A DNA stretch of 64,000 bases, from the NCBI RefSeq assembly GCF_001654495.1, contig NZ_CP015849.1:5245501-5309500 (forward strand). The letters run 5' to 3'. Source of the DNA: Streptomyces sp. SAT1. GTDB lineage: Bacteria; Actinomycetota; Actinomycetes; Streptomycetales; Streptomycetaceae. Each line of letters begins with the position of its first letter. The first letter of the stretch is position 1. The notes beneath the pieces are model-generated. The model was not told the origin of the DNA and did no database searches. It worked only from the letters and a program-made list of their open reading frames with translations. Below, piece after piece: positions 16,561-26,079 of this stretch. The position numbers were made by a program, and so were the translations under genes.

Positions 16561-17916
16561 ATGGCACCAGCCATCATGCTTGCGGCGGACGCACCCCGGC
16601 TGTCGTCCGCCAACACCGGCTTCATGCTGATCTGCTCCGCCCTGGTCATGCTGATGACCCCGGGCCTCGCCTTCTTCTACGGAGGCATGGTCCGCGTCAA
16701 GAGCACCCTGAACATGCTGATGATGAGCTTCGTCAGCCTCGGCATCGTCACCCTCCTGTGGGTGCTCTACGGCTTCTCCCTCGCCTTCGGCACCGACAAG
16801 GGCTCCCTCATCGGCTGGAGCTCCGGCTTCGTCGGCTTCAGCGGCATCGGCAAGACGGACCTGTGGCCCGGATACACCGTCCCGGTCTTCGTCTTCGCCG
16901 TCTTCCAGCTGATGTTCGCCGTCATCACCCCGGCCCTGATCAGCGGCGCCCTGGCCGACCGGGTGAAGTTCACCGCCTGGTCGCTGTTCGTGGTGCTGTG
17001 GGCGACGATCGTCTACTTCCCCGTCGCCCACTGGGTCTGGGGCAGCGGCGGCTGGGCCTTCGACCTCGGCGTCATCGACTTCGCCGGCGGCACCGCCGTC
17101 CACATCAACGCGGGCGCCGCCGCTCTCGGCGTGATCCTCGTCATCGGCAGGCGGACCGGCTTCAAGAAGGACCCGATGCGCCCGCACAGCCTGCCCCTGG
17201 TCATGCTCGGCGCGGGACTGCTGTGGTTCGGCTGGTTCGGCTTCAACGCGGGCTCCTGGCTCGGCAACGACGACGGCGTCGGCCCGCTGATGTTCGTCAA
17301 CACCCAGATCGCCACCGCCGCCGCCATGCTCGCCTGGCTGGCCTACGAGAAGATCCGCCACGGCGCCTGCACCACCCTCGGCGCCGCCTCCGGCGCGGTC
17401 GCCGGACTCGTCGCCATCACCCCCTCCGGCGGCGCGGTCTCCCCGCTCGGCGCCATCGCCGTCGGCGCGATCGCCGGTGTCCTGTGCGCCATGGCGGTCG
17501 GACTGAAGTACCGCTTCGGCTACGACGACTCCCTCGACGTCGTCGGCGTCCACATGGTGGGCGGCATCATCGGCTCCCTCCTGGTCGGCCTCTTCGCCAG
17601 CGGCACCGGCCAGTCCGACGTCAAGGGCCTCTTCTACGGCGGCGGCCTGGACCAGTTCTGGAAGCAGTGCGCCGGAGTCTTCGCCGTCCTCGCCTATTCT
17701 CTGGTCGCCTCCGCGGTCCTCGCCTTCCTCATCGACCGGACGATCGGGATGCGCGTCACCGAGGACGAGGAGATCTCCGGCATCGACCAGGCCCAGCACG
17801 CCGAGACCGCCTACGACTTCAGCGGCGCGGGCGGCGGTGTGGCCGGCGCCGTCACCGCCCTGGCCGCCGCCGCGCAGGGCAGGCCGGGCACCCCGAACAA
17901 GAAGGTGGACGCATGA
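16561..17916 (+). CDS. amtB: Ammonium transporter
   Basis: A 451-aa Amt/Rh-family channel for ammonium uptake with eleven predicted membrane helices. Landmarks are MTPGLAFFYGGMVR, ADRVKFTAWSLFV, the first pore histidine in GGTAVHINAGAAAL, the loop LWFGWFGFNAGSW, and the second pore histidine in DVVGVHMVGGIIGSL. The C-terminal tail that contacts PII is present. GAGGAG precedes ATG 16561. The stop overlaps the glnK start by four bases (ATGA), so the two are translationally coupled. Confidence 0.97.
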   Translation: MAPAIMLAADAPRLSSANTGFMLICSALVMLMTPGLAFFYGGMVRVKSTLNMLMMSFVSLGIVTLLWVLYGFSLAFGTDKGSLIGWSSGFVGFSGIGKTDLWPGYTVPVFVFAVFQLMFAVITPALISGALADRVKFTAWSLFVVLWATIVYFPVAHWVWGSGGWAFDLGVIDFAGGTAVHINAGAAALGVILVIGRRTGFKKDPMRPHSLPLVMLGAGLLWFGWFGFNAGSWLGNDDGVGPLMFVNTQIATAAAMLAWLAYEKIRHGACTTLGAASGAVAGLVAITPSGGAVSPLGAIAVGAIAGVLCAMAVGLKYRFGYDDSLDVVGVHMVGGIIGSLLVGLFASGTGQSDVKGLFYGGGLDQFWKQCAGVFAVLAYSLVASAVLAFLIDRTIGMRVTEDEEISGIDQAQHAETAYDFSGAGGGVAGAVTALAAAAQGRPGTPNKKVDA

Positions 17917-18251
17917 AGCTCATCACCGCCGTCGTCAAACCGCACCGCCTCGACGAGATCAAGGAAGCCCTCCAGTCGTTCGGCGTCCACGGGCTCACCG
18001 TCACCGAGGCCAGCGGCTACGGCCGCCAGCGCGGGCACACCGAGGTCTACCGTGGCGCCGAGTACACCGTCGACCTGGTCCCCAAGATCCGGATCGAGGT
18101 GCTCGCCGAGGACGACGAGGCCGACCAGCTGATCGAAGCCGTCGTCAAGGCGGCCCGTACCGGCAAGATCGGCGACGGGAAGGTCTGGTCCCTGCCCGTC
18201 GACACCGTCGTGCGGGTCCGCACCGGCGAACGCGGCCCCGACGCGCTCTGA
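17913..18251 (+). CDS. glnK: Nitrogen regulatory protein PII
   Basis: A 112-aa PII signal protein that reports nitrogen and energy state and blocks AmtB when nitrogen is plentiful. It starts MKLITAVVKPHRLDEIKEAL. The T-loop reads GRQRGHTEVYRGAEYTVDLV with Tyr51, the residue modified by GlnD (adenylylated in Streptomyces). The ATP-binding B-loop is TGKIGDGKVW. It overlaps amtB by four bases and is followed 86 bp later by glnD. Confidence 0.97.
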   Translation: MKLITAVVKPHRLDEIKEALQSFGVHGLTVTEASGYGRQRGHTEVYRGAEYTVDLVPKIRIEVLAEDDEADQLIEAVVKAARTGKIGDGKVWSLPVDTVVRVRTGERGPDAL

Positions 18252-18337
18252 CGGCTTCGGCAGACCCGCCGGTGCGGCCGCTCCGCAGAACCCTCCGGAC
18301 CGGCCGCACCGGCGGGCGATCGAGACAGGAGTCACCG

Positions 18338-20902
18338 GTGACGAGCAGCAGCAGCGAACCCAGCGTCCCCAGCGGCCTCAGCGGCCCCAGCGGCGCGACC
18401 GGCCGGACGACCGGAACCGACGGAAGGGAGAAATCCGAGGGAGAGGGCACGACTGCCGGACCAGGCGGGCCCCCGCACCCCGGCGGCTACGCGGCGGCCC
18501 GGCTGCGCCTCCTCCAGGAGGAGACACGGTCCGGGCCGCCGCGCCGCACGGCCCTCGCCCGGCTCACCGACGACTGGCTCACCTCCCTGTTCACCGCCGC
18601 CGGGGTCCGCACGGGCGCGGCCCTCGTCGCCGTCGGCGGCTACGGCCGCGGCGAACTGTCCCCGCGCAGCGACCTCGATCTGCTCCTGCTGCACGACGGC
18701 CGCGACCCCGCGGCCGTCGCCGCCCTCGCCGACCGCCTCTGGTACCCGGTGTGGGACCTCGGCCTGGCCCTCGACCACTCCGTACGCACCCCCGCCGAGG
18801 CCCGCCGCACCGCGAACGCCGACCTCAAGGCCCACCTCGGCCTCCTGGACGCCCGCCACCTCGCGGGCGACCGCGGCCTCACCACGGCGCTGCGCACCAC
18901 CGTCCTCGCCGACTGGCGCAACCAGGCCCCCGCGCGCCTGCCCGAACTCCGGGAGCTGTGCGCCGCGCGCGCCGAACGCCACGGCGAACTGCGCTACCTG
19001 CTCGAACCCGACCTGAAGGAGGCGCACGGCGGCCTGCGCGACACCACCGCGCTGCGCGCCGTCGCCGCCTCCTGGCTCGCCGACGCCCCGCGCGAGGGCC
19101 TCGCCGACGCCCGCCGCCGCCTCCTCGACGTACGGGACGCGCTCCACCTCACCACCGGCCGCGCCACCGACCGGCTCGACCTCCAGGAACAGGACCAGGT
19201 CGCCGCGGAACTGGGCCTGCTCGACGCGGACACCCTGCTGCGCCAGGTGTACGAGGCCGCGGGGGTCGTCGCGTACGCGAGCGAGGTCACCTGGCGCGAA
19301 GTGGGGCGCGTGCTCAGGGCGCGCGCCGTACGGCCGCGGCTGCGCGCCCTGCTGGGCGGCGGCAGACCGGCCGCGGAACGGTCCCCGCTCGCCGAAGGGG
19401 TGGTGGAACAGGAGGGCGAGGTGGTGCTCGCCCGCACCGCGCGCCCCGAACGCGACCCCGTCCTCCCGCTGCGCGCCGCGGCCGCCGCCGCACAGGCCGG
19501 ACTCCCGCTCTCCCCGCACGCCGCACGCCGTCTCGCCACCACCACGCGCCCCCTGCCCACGCCCTGGCCCGCCGAGGCCCGCGAGCAGCTCGTCACCCTG
19601 CTCGGCTCCGGCCGCCCCCTGGTGCGGGTCTGGGAGGCACTGGAGGCGGAAGGGCTAGTCACCCGGCTCCTGCCCGACTGGGAACGTGTGCGCTGCCGCC
19701 CGCAGCGCAACGCCGTCCACCTCTGGACCGTCGACCGCCATCTGATCGAGACCGCCGTCCGCGCCTCGGCGCTCACCCGCCGCGTCGGCCGCCCCGACCT
19801 CCTCCTCGTCGCCGCGCTGCTGCACGACATCGGCAAGGGCTGGCCCGGCGACCACGCGACCGCGGGCGCCACCATCGCCGCCGACGTCGCCGCCCGCATC
19901 GGCTTCGACCCCGCCGACGCCGCCGTCCTCACCACCCTCGTACGCCACCACCTGCTCCTCGCCGAGACCGCCACCCGGCGCGACCTCGACGACCCGGCCA
20001 CCGTCCGCGCGGTCGCCGACGCCGTCGGCACCCCGGGCACACTCGAACTGCTGCACGCCCTGACCGAGGCGGACGCCCTCGCCACCGGCCCGGCCGCTTG
20101 GTCCTCCTGGCGCGGTTCCCTCGTCGCCGACCTGGTCCGCCGGGCCGCGGCGCACCTCGCCGGGCACACCCCCGAGGCCCCCGGGCCCGCCGCCGCCGAA
20201 CCCACCGCCGAGCAGGAACGGCTCGCCGTCGAGGCCCTGCGCACCGGCGGCCCCGTCCTCGCCCTGCGCGCCCGGACCGAACCTCTCTCGGAGGGGACCG
20301 GCGGGGACCCGGCCGGGGCCGGCCCACTGGGCGTGGAACTGCTCATCGCCGTCCCCGACCAGCCCGGCGTCCTGCCCGCCGCCGCCGGGGTGCTCGCCGT
20401 GCACCGCCTCACCGTCCGCACCGCCGAGCTGCGCACCGTCGACCTGCCCGGCGCCGTCGGCGACCGCGCCGTGCTGCTGCTGGACTGGCGGGTCGCCGCC
20501 GAGTACGGCTCCCTGCCCCAGGCCGCCCGGCTCCGCGCCGACCTGGTCCGGGCCCTGGACGGCTCGCTCGACATCGCGGCGCGCCTCGCCGAACGGGACG
20601 CCGCCCAGCCGCGCCGCAAGGGCCTGCTGGCACCCCCGCCCCGGGTGACCCTCGCCCCGGCCGCCTCCCGGCACGCCACGGTGATCGAGGTCCGCGCCCA
20701 GGACGCCCCCGGCCTGCTCTTCCGCATCGGCCGTGCCCTGGAGGACGCGAAGGTCCACGTCCGCAGCGCCCACGCCGGCACCCTGGGCGCCAACGCCGTG
20801 GACGCCTTCTACGTCACCGGCCCGTCCGGCACCCCGCTGCCGGACGAGGAGGCGGCCGCGGCGGTACGGACGGTGGAGGAGGCGTTGCGGGCACGACCGT
20901 GA
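18338..20902 (+). CDS. glnD: PII nucleotidyltransferase / deuridylylase family enzyme
   Basis: GlnD modifies Tyr51 of GlnK (in Streptomyces by adenylylation) in response to nitrogen. The protein is about 854 aa from GTG 18338, and the first ~60 residues are low-complexity Ser/Gly. The nucleotidyltransferase motif is VAVGGYGRGELSPRSDLDLL. An HD phosphohydrolase domain has LLLVAALLHDIGKGWPGDH. The last ~250 residues hold two ACT domains (GVELLIAVPDQPGVLPAAAG and VIEVRAQDAPGLLFRIGRAL). It is third in the amtB-glnK-glnD operon. An internal start would shorten the unstructured N-terminus and cannot be excluded. Confidence 0.93.
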   Translation: MTSSSSEPSVPSGLSGPSGATGRTTGTDGREKSEGEGTTAGPGGPPHPGGYAAARLRLLQEETRSGPPRRTALARLTDDWLTSLFTAAGVRTGAALVAVGGYGRGELSPRSDLDLLLLHDGRDPAAVAALADRLWYPVWDLGLALDHSVRTPAEARRTANADLKAHLGLLDARHLAGDRGLTTALRTTVLADWRNQAPARLPELRELCAARAERHGELRYLLEPDLKEAHGGLRDTTALRAVAASWLADAPREGLADARRRLLDVRDALHLTTGRATDRLDLQEQDQVAAELGLLDADTLLRQVYEAAGVVAYASEVTWREVGRVLRARAVRPRLRALLGGGRPAAERSPLAEGVVEQEGEVVLARTARPERDPVLPLRAAAAAAQAGLPLSPHAARRLATTTRPLPTPWPAEAREQLVTLLGSGRPLVRVWEALEAEGLVTRLLPDWERVRCRPQRNAVHLWTVDRHLIETAVRASALTRRVGRPDLLLVAALLHDIGKGWPGDHATAGATIAADVAARIGFDPADAAVLTTLVRHHLLLAETATRRDLDDPATVRAVADAVGTPGTLELLHALTEADALATGPAAWSSWRGSLVADLVRRAAAHLAGHTPEAPGPAAAEPTAEQERLAVEALRTGGPVLALRARTEPLSEGTGGDPAGAGPLGVELLIAVPDQPGVLPAAAGVLAVHRLTVRTAELRTVDLPGAVGDRAVLLLDWRVAAEYGSLPQAARLRADLVRALDGSLDIAARLAERDAAQPRRKGLLAPPPRVTLAPAASRHATVIEVRAQDAPGLLFRIGRALEDAKVHVRSAHAGTLGANAVDAFYVTGPSGTPLPDEEAAAAVRTVEEALRARP

Positions 20903-20929
20903 CCCGGTTCTGCCCGGCCGGGATACCCT
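20900..20929 (+). promoter_or_regulatory. Candidate ffh promoter
   Basis: TGACCC (20900-20905) and TACCCT (20924-20929) are separated by 18 bp, starting at the glnD stop codon. The leader to GTG 20978 would be ~40 nt. Confidence 0.4.
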
Positions 20930-20977
20930 GGAGGGCGATTCCTTCAGCCATCCCCGACCCCGAGGACCGCGAGCGCC

Positions 20978-22525
20978 GTGTTCGACACTCTCTCCGATCG
21001 CCTGTCAGCGACTTTCAAGAACCTGCGCGGCAAGGGACGGCTCTCCGAGGCGGACATCGACGCCACCGCGCGCGAGATCCGCATCGCGCTCCTCGAAGCC
21101 GACGTGGCCCTGCCCGTCGTCCGGACGTTCATCAAGAACGTCAAGGAGCGGGCCCTCGGCGCCGACGTCTCCAAGGCGCTGAACCCGGCCCAGCAGGTCC
21201 TCAAGATCGTCAACGACGAGCTGGTGACCGTGCTGGGCGGCGAGACCCGCCGCCTCCGCTTCGCCAAGCAGCCGCCGACCGTGATCATGCTGGCCGGTCT
21301 CCAGGGTGCGGGCAAGACCACCCTGGCGGGCAAGCTCGGCCGGTGGCTCAAGGAGCAGGGGCACTCCCCGCTGCTGGTCGCCTGCGACCTCCAGCGGCCC
21401 AACGCGGTCAACCAGCTGAGCATCGTCGCCGAGCGCGCCGGTGTCGCCGTCTACGCGCCCGAGCCGGGCAACGGCGTCGGTGACCCTGTCAAGGTCGCCG
21501 AGGACTCCATCGAGTTCGCCAAGGCCAAGGTCCACGACATCGTGATCGTGGACACCGCCGGCCGCCTCGGCATCGACCAGGAGATGATGCAGCAGGCCGC
21601 GGACATCCGGGACGCGGTCCGGCCCGACGAGATCCTCTTCGTCGTCGACGCGATGATCGGCCAGGACGCCGTGAACACCGCGGAGGCGTTCCGCGACGGC
21701 GTCGGCTTCGACGGTGTGGTGCTCTCCAAGCTCGACGGCGACGCCCGCGGTGGCGCGGCCCTGTCGATCCGGCAGATCACCGGCAAGCCGATCATGTTCG
21801 CGTCCAACGGGGAGAAGCTCGACGACTTCGACGCCTTCCACCCGGACCGGATGGCCTCCCGCATCCTCGACATGGGTGACCTGCTCACCCTGATCGAGCA
21901 GGCGGAGAAGACGTTCAGTCAGGAAGAGGCCGAGAAGATGGCCTCCAAGCTGGCGTCGAAGAAGGGCCAGGACTTCACCCTGGACGACTTCCTGTCCCAG
22001 ATGGAGCAGGTCAGGAAGATGGGCTCCATCTCGAAGCTGCTCGGGATGCTGCCCGGCATGGGGCAGATCAAGGACCAGATCAACAACCTGGACGACCGCG
22101 AGGTCGACCGCGTCGGCGCGATCATCAAGTCGATGACCCCGGGCGAGCGCCAGGACCCGACGATCATCAACGGCTCCCGCCGGGCCCGTATCGCCAAGGG
22201 TTCCGGTGTCGAGGTCAGCGCGGTGAAGAACCTGGTGGAGCGGTTCTTCGAGGCCCGCAAGATGATGTCGCGCATGGCACAGGGCGGCGGGATGCCGGGC
22301 ATGCCGGGGATCCCGGGCATGGGCGGCGGCCCCGGCCGCAGCAAGAAGCAGCCGAAGAAGGCCAAGGGCAAGCAGCGTTCGGGCAACCCGATGAAGCGCA
22401 GGCAGCAGGAGCAGGAGGAGGCCGCGCGGCGTGCCGCCGGGGCCCAGGGCGGTGCCCTCGGGCTGCCGCAGCAGGGCGGCCAGGACTTCGAGCTGCCGGA
22501 CGAGTTCAAGAAGTTCATGGGCTGA
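20978..22525 (+). CDS. ffh: Signal recognition particle protein Ffh (SRP54)
   Basis: Ffh binds signal sequences and 4.5S RNA and pairs with FtsY as a GTPase. The 515-aa protein has N domain (FDTLSDRLSATFKNLRG), G domain (G1 GLQGAGKTTLAGKLG, DLQRPNAVNQL, G3 DTAGRLG, G4 SKLDGDARGG) and a methionine-rich M domain. The M domain includes GSISKLLGMLPGM, the RNA-binding stretch SRRARIAKGSG and RFFEARKMMSRMAQ. A Gly/Met run and a basic C-terminal tail follow, longer than in E. coli but usual for actinobacteria. The SRP RNA gene is not in this window. Confidence 0.97.
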   Translation: MFDTLSDRLSATFKNLRGKGRLSEADIDATAREIRIALLEADVALPVVRTFIKNVKERALGADVSKALNPAQQVLKIVNDELVTVLGGETRRLRFAKQPPTVIMLAGLQGAGKTTLAGKLGRWLKEQGHSPLLVACDLQRPNAVNQLSIVAERAGVAVYAPEPGNGVGDPVKVAEDSIEFAKAKVHDIVIVDTAGRLGIDQEMMQQAADIRDAVRPDEILFVVDAMIGQDAVNTAEAFRDGVGFDGVVLSKLDGDARGGAALSIRQITGKPIMFASNGEKLDDFDAFHPDRMASRILDMGDLLTLIEQAEKTFSQEEAEKMASKLASKKGQDFTLDDFLSQMEQVRKMGSISKLLGMLPGMGQIKDQINNLDDREVDRVGAIIKSMTPGERQDPTIINGSRRARIAKGSGVEVSAVKNLVERFFEARKMMSRMAQGGGMPGMPGIPGMGGGPGRSKKQPKKAKGKQRSGNPMKRRQQEQEEAARRAAGAQGGALGLPQQGGQDFELPDEFKKFMG

Positions 22526-22606
22526 GCGGTTCATGGGCTGAGATTCCGTACGACGGTCGTTCGGGAGTGCTGGAGCGCTGCACTTCCGTATGACGGTCGG
22601 TCTGTA
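22512..22606 (+). repeat. Short direct repeats at and after the ffh stop codon
   Basis: The last codons and stop of ffh (TTCATGGGCTGAG) are repeated in tandem with a 17-bp period, giving two stop codons. A second pair, TTCCGTACGACGGTCG and TTCCGTATGACGGTCG, lies about 40 bp apart at ~22543 and ~22584. These look like slippage duplications with no coding effect. Confidence 0.5.
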
Positions 22607-22614
22607 CGACGTTC

Positions 22615-22645
22615 GAGGGCGCTCCCGTTCGGCGGGGGCGCCCTC
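22615..22645 (+). terminator. Terminator hairpin after ffh
   Basis: A 13-bp stem (22615-22627 with 22633-22645, one G-T pair) with a TTCGG loop. It separates ffh from the FtsH-family gene, which has its own promoter signature just after it. Confidence 0.65.
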
Positions 22646-22673
22646 AGCGCGTGCCGGGCCCCGCCATGTGCCG

Positions 22674-22679
22674 TAACGT
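22674..22679 (+). promoter_or_regulatory. Leaderless-type -10 element for the FtsH-family gene
   Basis: TAACGT is followed by exactly 6 nt and then ATG 22686, with no Shine-Dalgarno sequence. The spacing implies transcription starts at the start codon. Confidence 0.45.
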
Positions 22680-22685
22680 CCAGAT

Positions 22686-24632
22686 ATGAGCAATGCCGCG
22701 CCACCACGCAAGGCCCCAGACCAGCCGTGGCGCACCGAGGGCACGCCGGACGAGCCGCCCCGGCGGCCCGGCGGCAGGCGGATGCGCGGCCGGTGGTGGG
22801 GGCTGCTGGTCACCGCGGTGGTCGTCTTCCTGGTGGCCTACGGCGCGCTGAGCTACTACAGCACGGGCAACGAGCCGACGATCTCGTACACGGAGTTCAG
22901 CCGGCAGGTGGACGCCGGCAATGTCAGCAAGATCTACTCCAAGGGCGACGCCATCCAGGGGCAGTTGAAGAGCGCCCGTGCGAAGCCGAACGGCAGCGGC
23001 ACGTACACGAAGTTCAAGACGCAGCGACCGGCCTTCGCGGACGACAAGCTGTGGCAGAGCCTGAGCAGCCACCAGGTGACGGTGACCGCGCAGCCGGTGG
23101 TGCAGGAGCGCGGTCTGCTGTCCAATCTGCTGCTGTCGCTGGCCCCGATCGTGATCATCGTCGCGCTGTGGGTGTTCTTCGCGCGGCGGATCGGCTCGGG
23201 TCTCGGCGGGCCGGGCGGACTGCTGGGCCGCAAGGCGCCGCCGCGCCCGGTGGAGCTCCAGCCGGGCACCCAGCGCACGACGTTCGCCGATGTGGCGGGC
23301 ATCGACGAGGTCAAGGGCGAACTGGACGACGTCGTCGACTTCCTCAAGCACCCCGACGACTACCGGCGGATGGGTGCGAAGATGCCGCGCGGCGTGCTGC
23401 TGACCGGGCCGCCGGGCACGGGCAAGACGCTGCTGGCGCGGGCGGTGGCCGGGGAGGCGGGCGTGCCGTTCTTCTCCGCGTCCGCGTCGGAGTTCATCGA
23501 GATGATCGTCGGCGTGGGCGCCTCCCGGGTGCGGGAGCTGTTCGCGGAGGCGCGCAAGGTGGCCCCGTCCATCGTGTTCATCGACGAGATCGACACCATC
23601 GGCCGGGCGCGCGGCGGCGGCGCGTCGATGGGCGGACACGACGAGCGCGAGCAGACACTGAACCAGATCCTGACCGAGATGGACGGCTTCTCCGGCTCCG
23701 AGGGTGTGATCGTGCTGGCCGCGACCAACCGCGCGGACGTCCTGGACCCGGCGCTGACCCGGCCGGGCCGCTTCGACCGGGTGGTGAGCGTCGCGCCGCC
23801 GGACCGCGGCGGCCGGGAGGCCATCCTGCGCATCCACACCCGGGAGATCCCGCTGGCCGCCGGTGTGGACCTGGCGCGGGTGGCGCGCACGACGCCGGGC
23901 ATGACGGGTGCGGAACTGGCCAACCTCGCCAACGAGGCCGCCCTGCTGGCGGTGAAGCGGCGGCAGAGCGAGGTGACGCAGGCCGATTTCTCGGAGGCGC
24001 TGGAGAAGGTGCAGCTCGGCGCGGAACGCGCCCTGGTGATGCCGGAGGAGGAGCGGCGGCGCACCGCGTACCACGAGAGCGGGCACGCGCTGCTGGGCAT
24101 GCTCCAGCCGGGCGCCGACCCGGTCCGCAAGATCACCATCGTGCCGCGCGGGCGTGCGCTGGGCGTGACCCTGTCCACACCGGAGTCGGACAAGTACGCG
24201 TACACGGAGGAGTATCTACGCGGCCGGATCATCGGTGCGCTCGGGGGCATGGCGGCCGAGCAGGTGGTGTACGGCGTCATCACGACCGGCTCGGAGAGCG
24301 ATCTGGAGCAGGTCACGAACATCGCGCGCGGGATGGTGGCCCGCTGGGGCATGAGCGAGCACCTGGGCCGGCTGTCCGCGCTGCCGAACGACGCCCAGCA
24401 GGCGTACGGACTCTCCGCCGCCCCGCAGACCCTGGACGCCATCGACACGGAGATGCGGCGGATCGTCGACGAGTGCTACGAGGAGGCGTGCCGCAAGCTG
24501 CGCGAGCACCGGCCGCAGCTGGACGCGCTGGCCGCGGCGCTGCTGGAGAACGAGACGCTGGAGGAGGCCGACGCCTACCGGGTGGCCGGTGTCACCCGTC
24601 TGAAGAAGGACCTGGAGGCGGAGGTGGAGTGA
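22686..24632 (+). CDS. ftsH: FtsH-family AAA+ zinc metalloprotease
   Basis: A membrane-anchored ATP-dependent protease of 648 aa. Two transmembrane helices near residues 37-55 and 148-168 flank the extracytoplasmic FtsH domain. The AAA module has Walker A GPPGTGKTLLARAVAGEAG, pore motif SEFIEM, Walker B IVFIDEIDTIGRARGGG and the second region of homology ATNRADVLDPALTRPGRFDR. The peptidase site is HESGH, against the usual HEAGH. The distal metal ligand region is TTGSESDLEQVTNIAR. Streptomyces chromosomes carry more than one FtsH paralogue, and this one has a shorter C-terminal tail than the principal FtsH. It is therefore probably an accessory copy. Confidence 0.92.
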   Translation: MSNAAPPRKAPDQPWRTEGTPDEPPRRPGGRRMRGRWWGLLVTAVVVFLVAYGALSYYSTGNEPTISYTEFSRQVDAGNVSKIYSKGDAIQGQLKSARAKPNGSGTYTKFKTQRPAFADDKLWQSLSSHQVTVTAQPVVQERGLLSNLLLSLAPIVIIVALWVFFARRIGSGLGGPGGLLGRKAPPRPVELQPGTQRTTFADVAGIDEVKGELDDVVDFLKHPDDYRRMGAKMPRGVLLTGPPGTGKTLLARAVAGEAGVPFFSASASEFIEMIVGVGASRVRELFAEARKVAPSIVFIDEIDTIGRARGGGASMGGHDEREQTLNQILTEMDGFSGSEGVIVLAATNRADVLDPALTRPGRFDRVVSVAPPDRGGREAILRIHTREIPLAAGVDLARVARTTPGMTGAELANLANEAALLAVKRRQSEVTQADFSEALEKVQLGAERALVMPEEERRRTAYHESGHALLGMLQPGADPVRKITIVPRGRALGVTLSTPESDKYAYTEEYLRGRIIGALGGMAAEQVVYGVITTGSESDLEQVTNIARGMVARWGMSEHLGRLSALPNDAQQAYGLSAAPQTLDAIDTEMRRIVDECYEEACRKLREHRPQLDALAAALLENETLEEADAYRVAGVTRLKKDLEAEVE

Positions 24633-24674
24633 GGGCGGCGGGCCGGGCGGCACTCAGGGTGCCCGGACGATCGC

Positions 24675-25544
24675 TCAGGGGGTCCGGGCGATGAGATAGC
24701 GGAACACGTTGGGCATCCACACCGTGCCGTCCCGCCGCCGGTGGGCGTGGAGCGCCTCGGTGAGTTCCTTGCCGACCTGGTCGTGCCCGGCCGTGGCGAT
24801 CGCCGTGTCGAACCATCCGGTGGAGAGCATGCCGCGCACCGCGCTGTCCAGGTCGGCGTAGCCGAAGGGGCAGGCGACGCGTCCGGAGCCGTCCGGGCGC
24901 AGTCCGGCGTCTCGGGCGACGTCCTCCAGGCGGTCGCGGACGACGGGGAGCGGATCGGCGGGCCGGGTGGCCACGCGCAGGACGTCTGTGGCCGCGCAGC
25001 GCTCGGGCGGGCCCCAGCCGGCCAGCACCACCGGCGTGCCGCGCCCGGCGAGCGGGACGGCCGCGGTGAGCGGCGCGGCGGGCTCCGGCGGGTCGCCCGC
25101 CGGGCAGCCCAGGGGTTCGAAGGCGGTCACGAGGGTGTACGGGGCCCGGTGGTCGCGGGCGCCGGGCGGGCCGTCGACGAGCCGTGGCGTCGTCCGCGCG
25201 GGGGAGGCGGCGTCCGGGCACGCGCGCGTGCCCGCCGTCCCGGCTGCGCCGGGCGCCGCGGGCAGCAGCCGTTCGCGGGCCAGGGCCAGGTGTTCGGGGC
25301 GGGTGTCGGTGCCGGTGACCGCCGCGCCCCGGGCCGCCGCCAGGAGCAGGGCGAGCCCGGTGCCGCAGCCGAGGGCCAGCAGGCGGGTGCCGGGGCCCAC
25401 GCCGAGTCGTTCGTGGACGGCTTCGTAGAGCGGTACGAGCATCCGCTCCTGGATCTCGGACCAGTCACGCGCGCGTGCCCGCTGGTCCACCCGGAGCGCG
25501 GGCCCCGTGCGGGACGGGTGCTGGCGCACGAGCGTAGGTGTCAT
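24675..25544 (-). CDS. SAM-dependent methyltransferase (class I)
   Basis: A 289-aa protein starting at ATG 25544 (MTPTLVRQHPSRTG). Motif I of the Rossmann-type methyltransferase fold is clear (TRLLALGCGTGLALLLAAAR), followed by the acidic end of strand 2 (VTGTDTRPEHLALARERL). The middle holds a Pro/Ala/Arg-rich insertion. The C-terminal part (STGWFDTAIATAGHDQVGKE) resembles small-molecule methyltransferases. No substrate can be inferred. It is convergent with the FtsH-family gene and stands apart from the rpsP group. Confidence 0.8.
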   Translation of the reverse strand: MTPTLVRQHPSRTGPALRVDQRARARDWSEIQERMLVPLYEAVHERLGVGPGTRLLALGCGTGLALLLAAARGAAVTGTDTRPEHLALARERLLPAAPGAAGTAGTRACPDAASPARTTPRLVDGPPGARDHRAPYTLVTAFEPLGCPAGDPPEPAAPLTAAVPLAGRGTPVVLAGWGPPERCAATDVLRVATRPADPLPVVRDRLEDVARDAGLRPDGSGRVACPFGYADLDSAVRGMLSTGWFDTAIATAGHDQVGKELTEALHAHRRRDGTVWMPNVFRYLIARTP

Positions 25545-26079
25545 GGATGAGTGCCCCAATCCGCCGAGCTTTGCCGCTGTGCCGGTTCCGTGGCCCCCGT
25601 GCGGCGCGCGGCCGCATTTCCCGTATGCCAGGTAACTCCCCGCTCCGCACGGCGTCCAGGGGTCGGGTGGGACTGTTCGTCCGTTCCGGGGGCCGGGTCC
25701 GGAGATTTCACATCCCGGAAACCGGGGGCTCACCCGGGCGTGACGGGCGCCGGGGGTGGGGCGGTGCGGGGCGGTGGCGGCGTGCCCGGTAACGTCACCG
25801 ATGTCACAGACGCTGAGTGAGGTACGGCTCCCGTCCCGGAAGCGGCCGAAACGTCTCTTGTACACCGCGGGAACACCTGTACACCGGCGCGCGTGGAGAT
25901 CCGCGCGCCCGGTGCGTACGCGGGGCTACGCACCACCTTGGTATGAGCTGTGAGGCTTCTCCGCAGATCAGCGCACCCGCCCTCGTCAGGGCGCATCGGT
26001 GCCAACTGACGGGTACGTGCAAATTATTTGGGATGCCCCGGAATAGGAACACAGTGGCCCTCCCGCTCGTTGTCATTAC
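25545..26079 (+). other. 535-bp intergenic region with a possible small gene and repeat
   Basis: From left to right: a G-rich segment; TAACGT at 25790-25795 followed 5 nt later by ATG 25801; a TGTACACC direct repeat (25859-25866 and 25878-25885); and an A/T-richer stretch near 26010-26040 that may hold the promoter of the HExxH gene. The short open frame is listed separately. Confidence 0.35.
25801..25953 (+). CDS. Possible 50-aa basic small protein
   Basis: An open frame from ATG 25801 encodes MSQTLSEVRLPSRKRPKRLL and ends APPWYEL. It is strongly basic. A leaderless-type -10 (TAACGT) precedes it by 5 nt, which is the main support. Third-position bias is moderate. No family is recognised, and it could equally be the untranslated leader of the next gene. 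Confidence 0.25.
   Translation: MSQTLSEVRLPSRKRPKRLLYTAGTPVHRRAWRSARPVRTRGYAPPWYEL

Noticed and set aside
25859..25885. TGTACACC direct repeat as an operator
   Set aside because: Only two copies, no known regulator with this motif, and placement unclear relative to any promoter; recorded only inside the intergenic entry.
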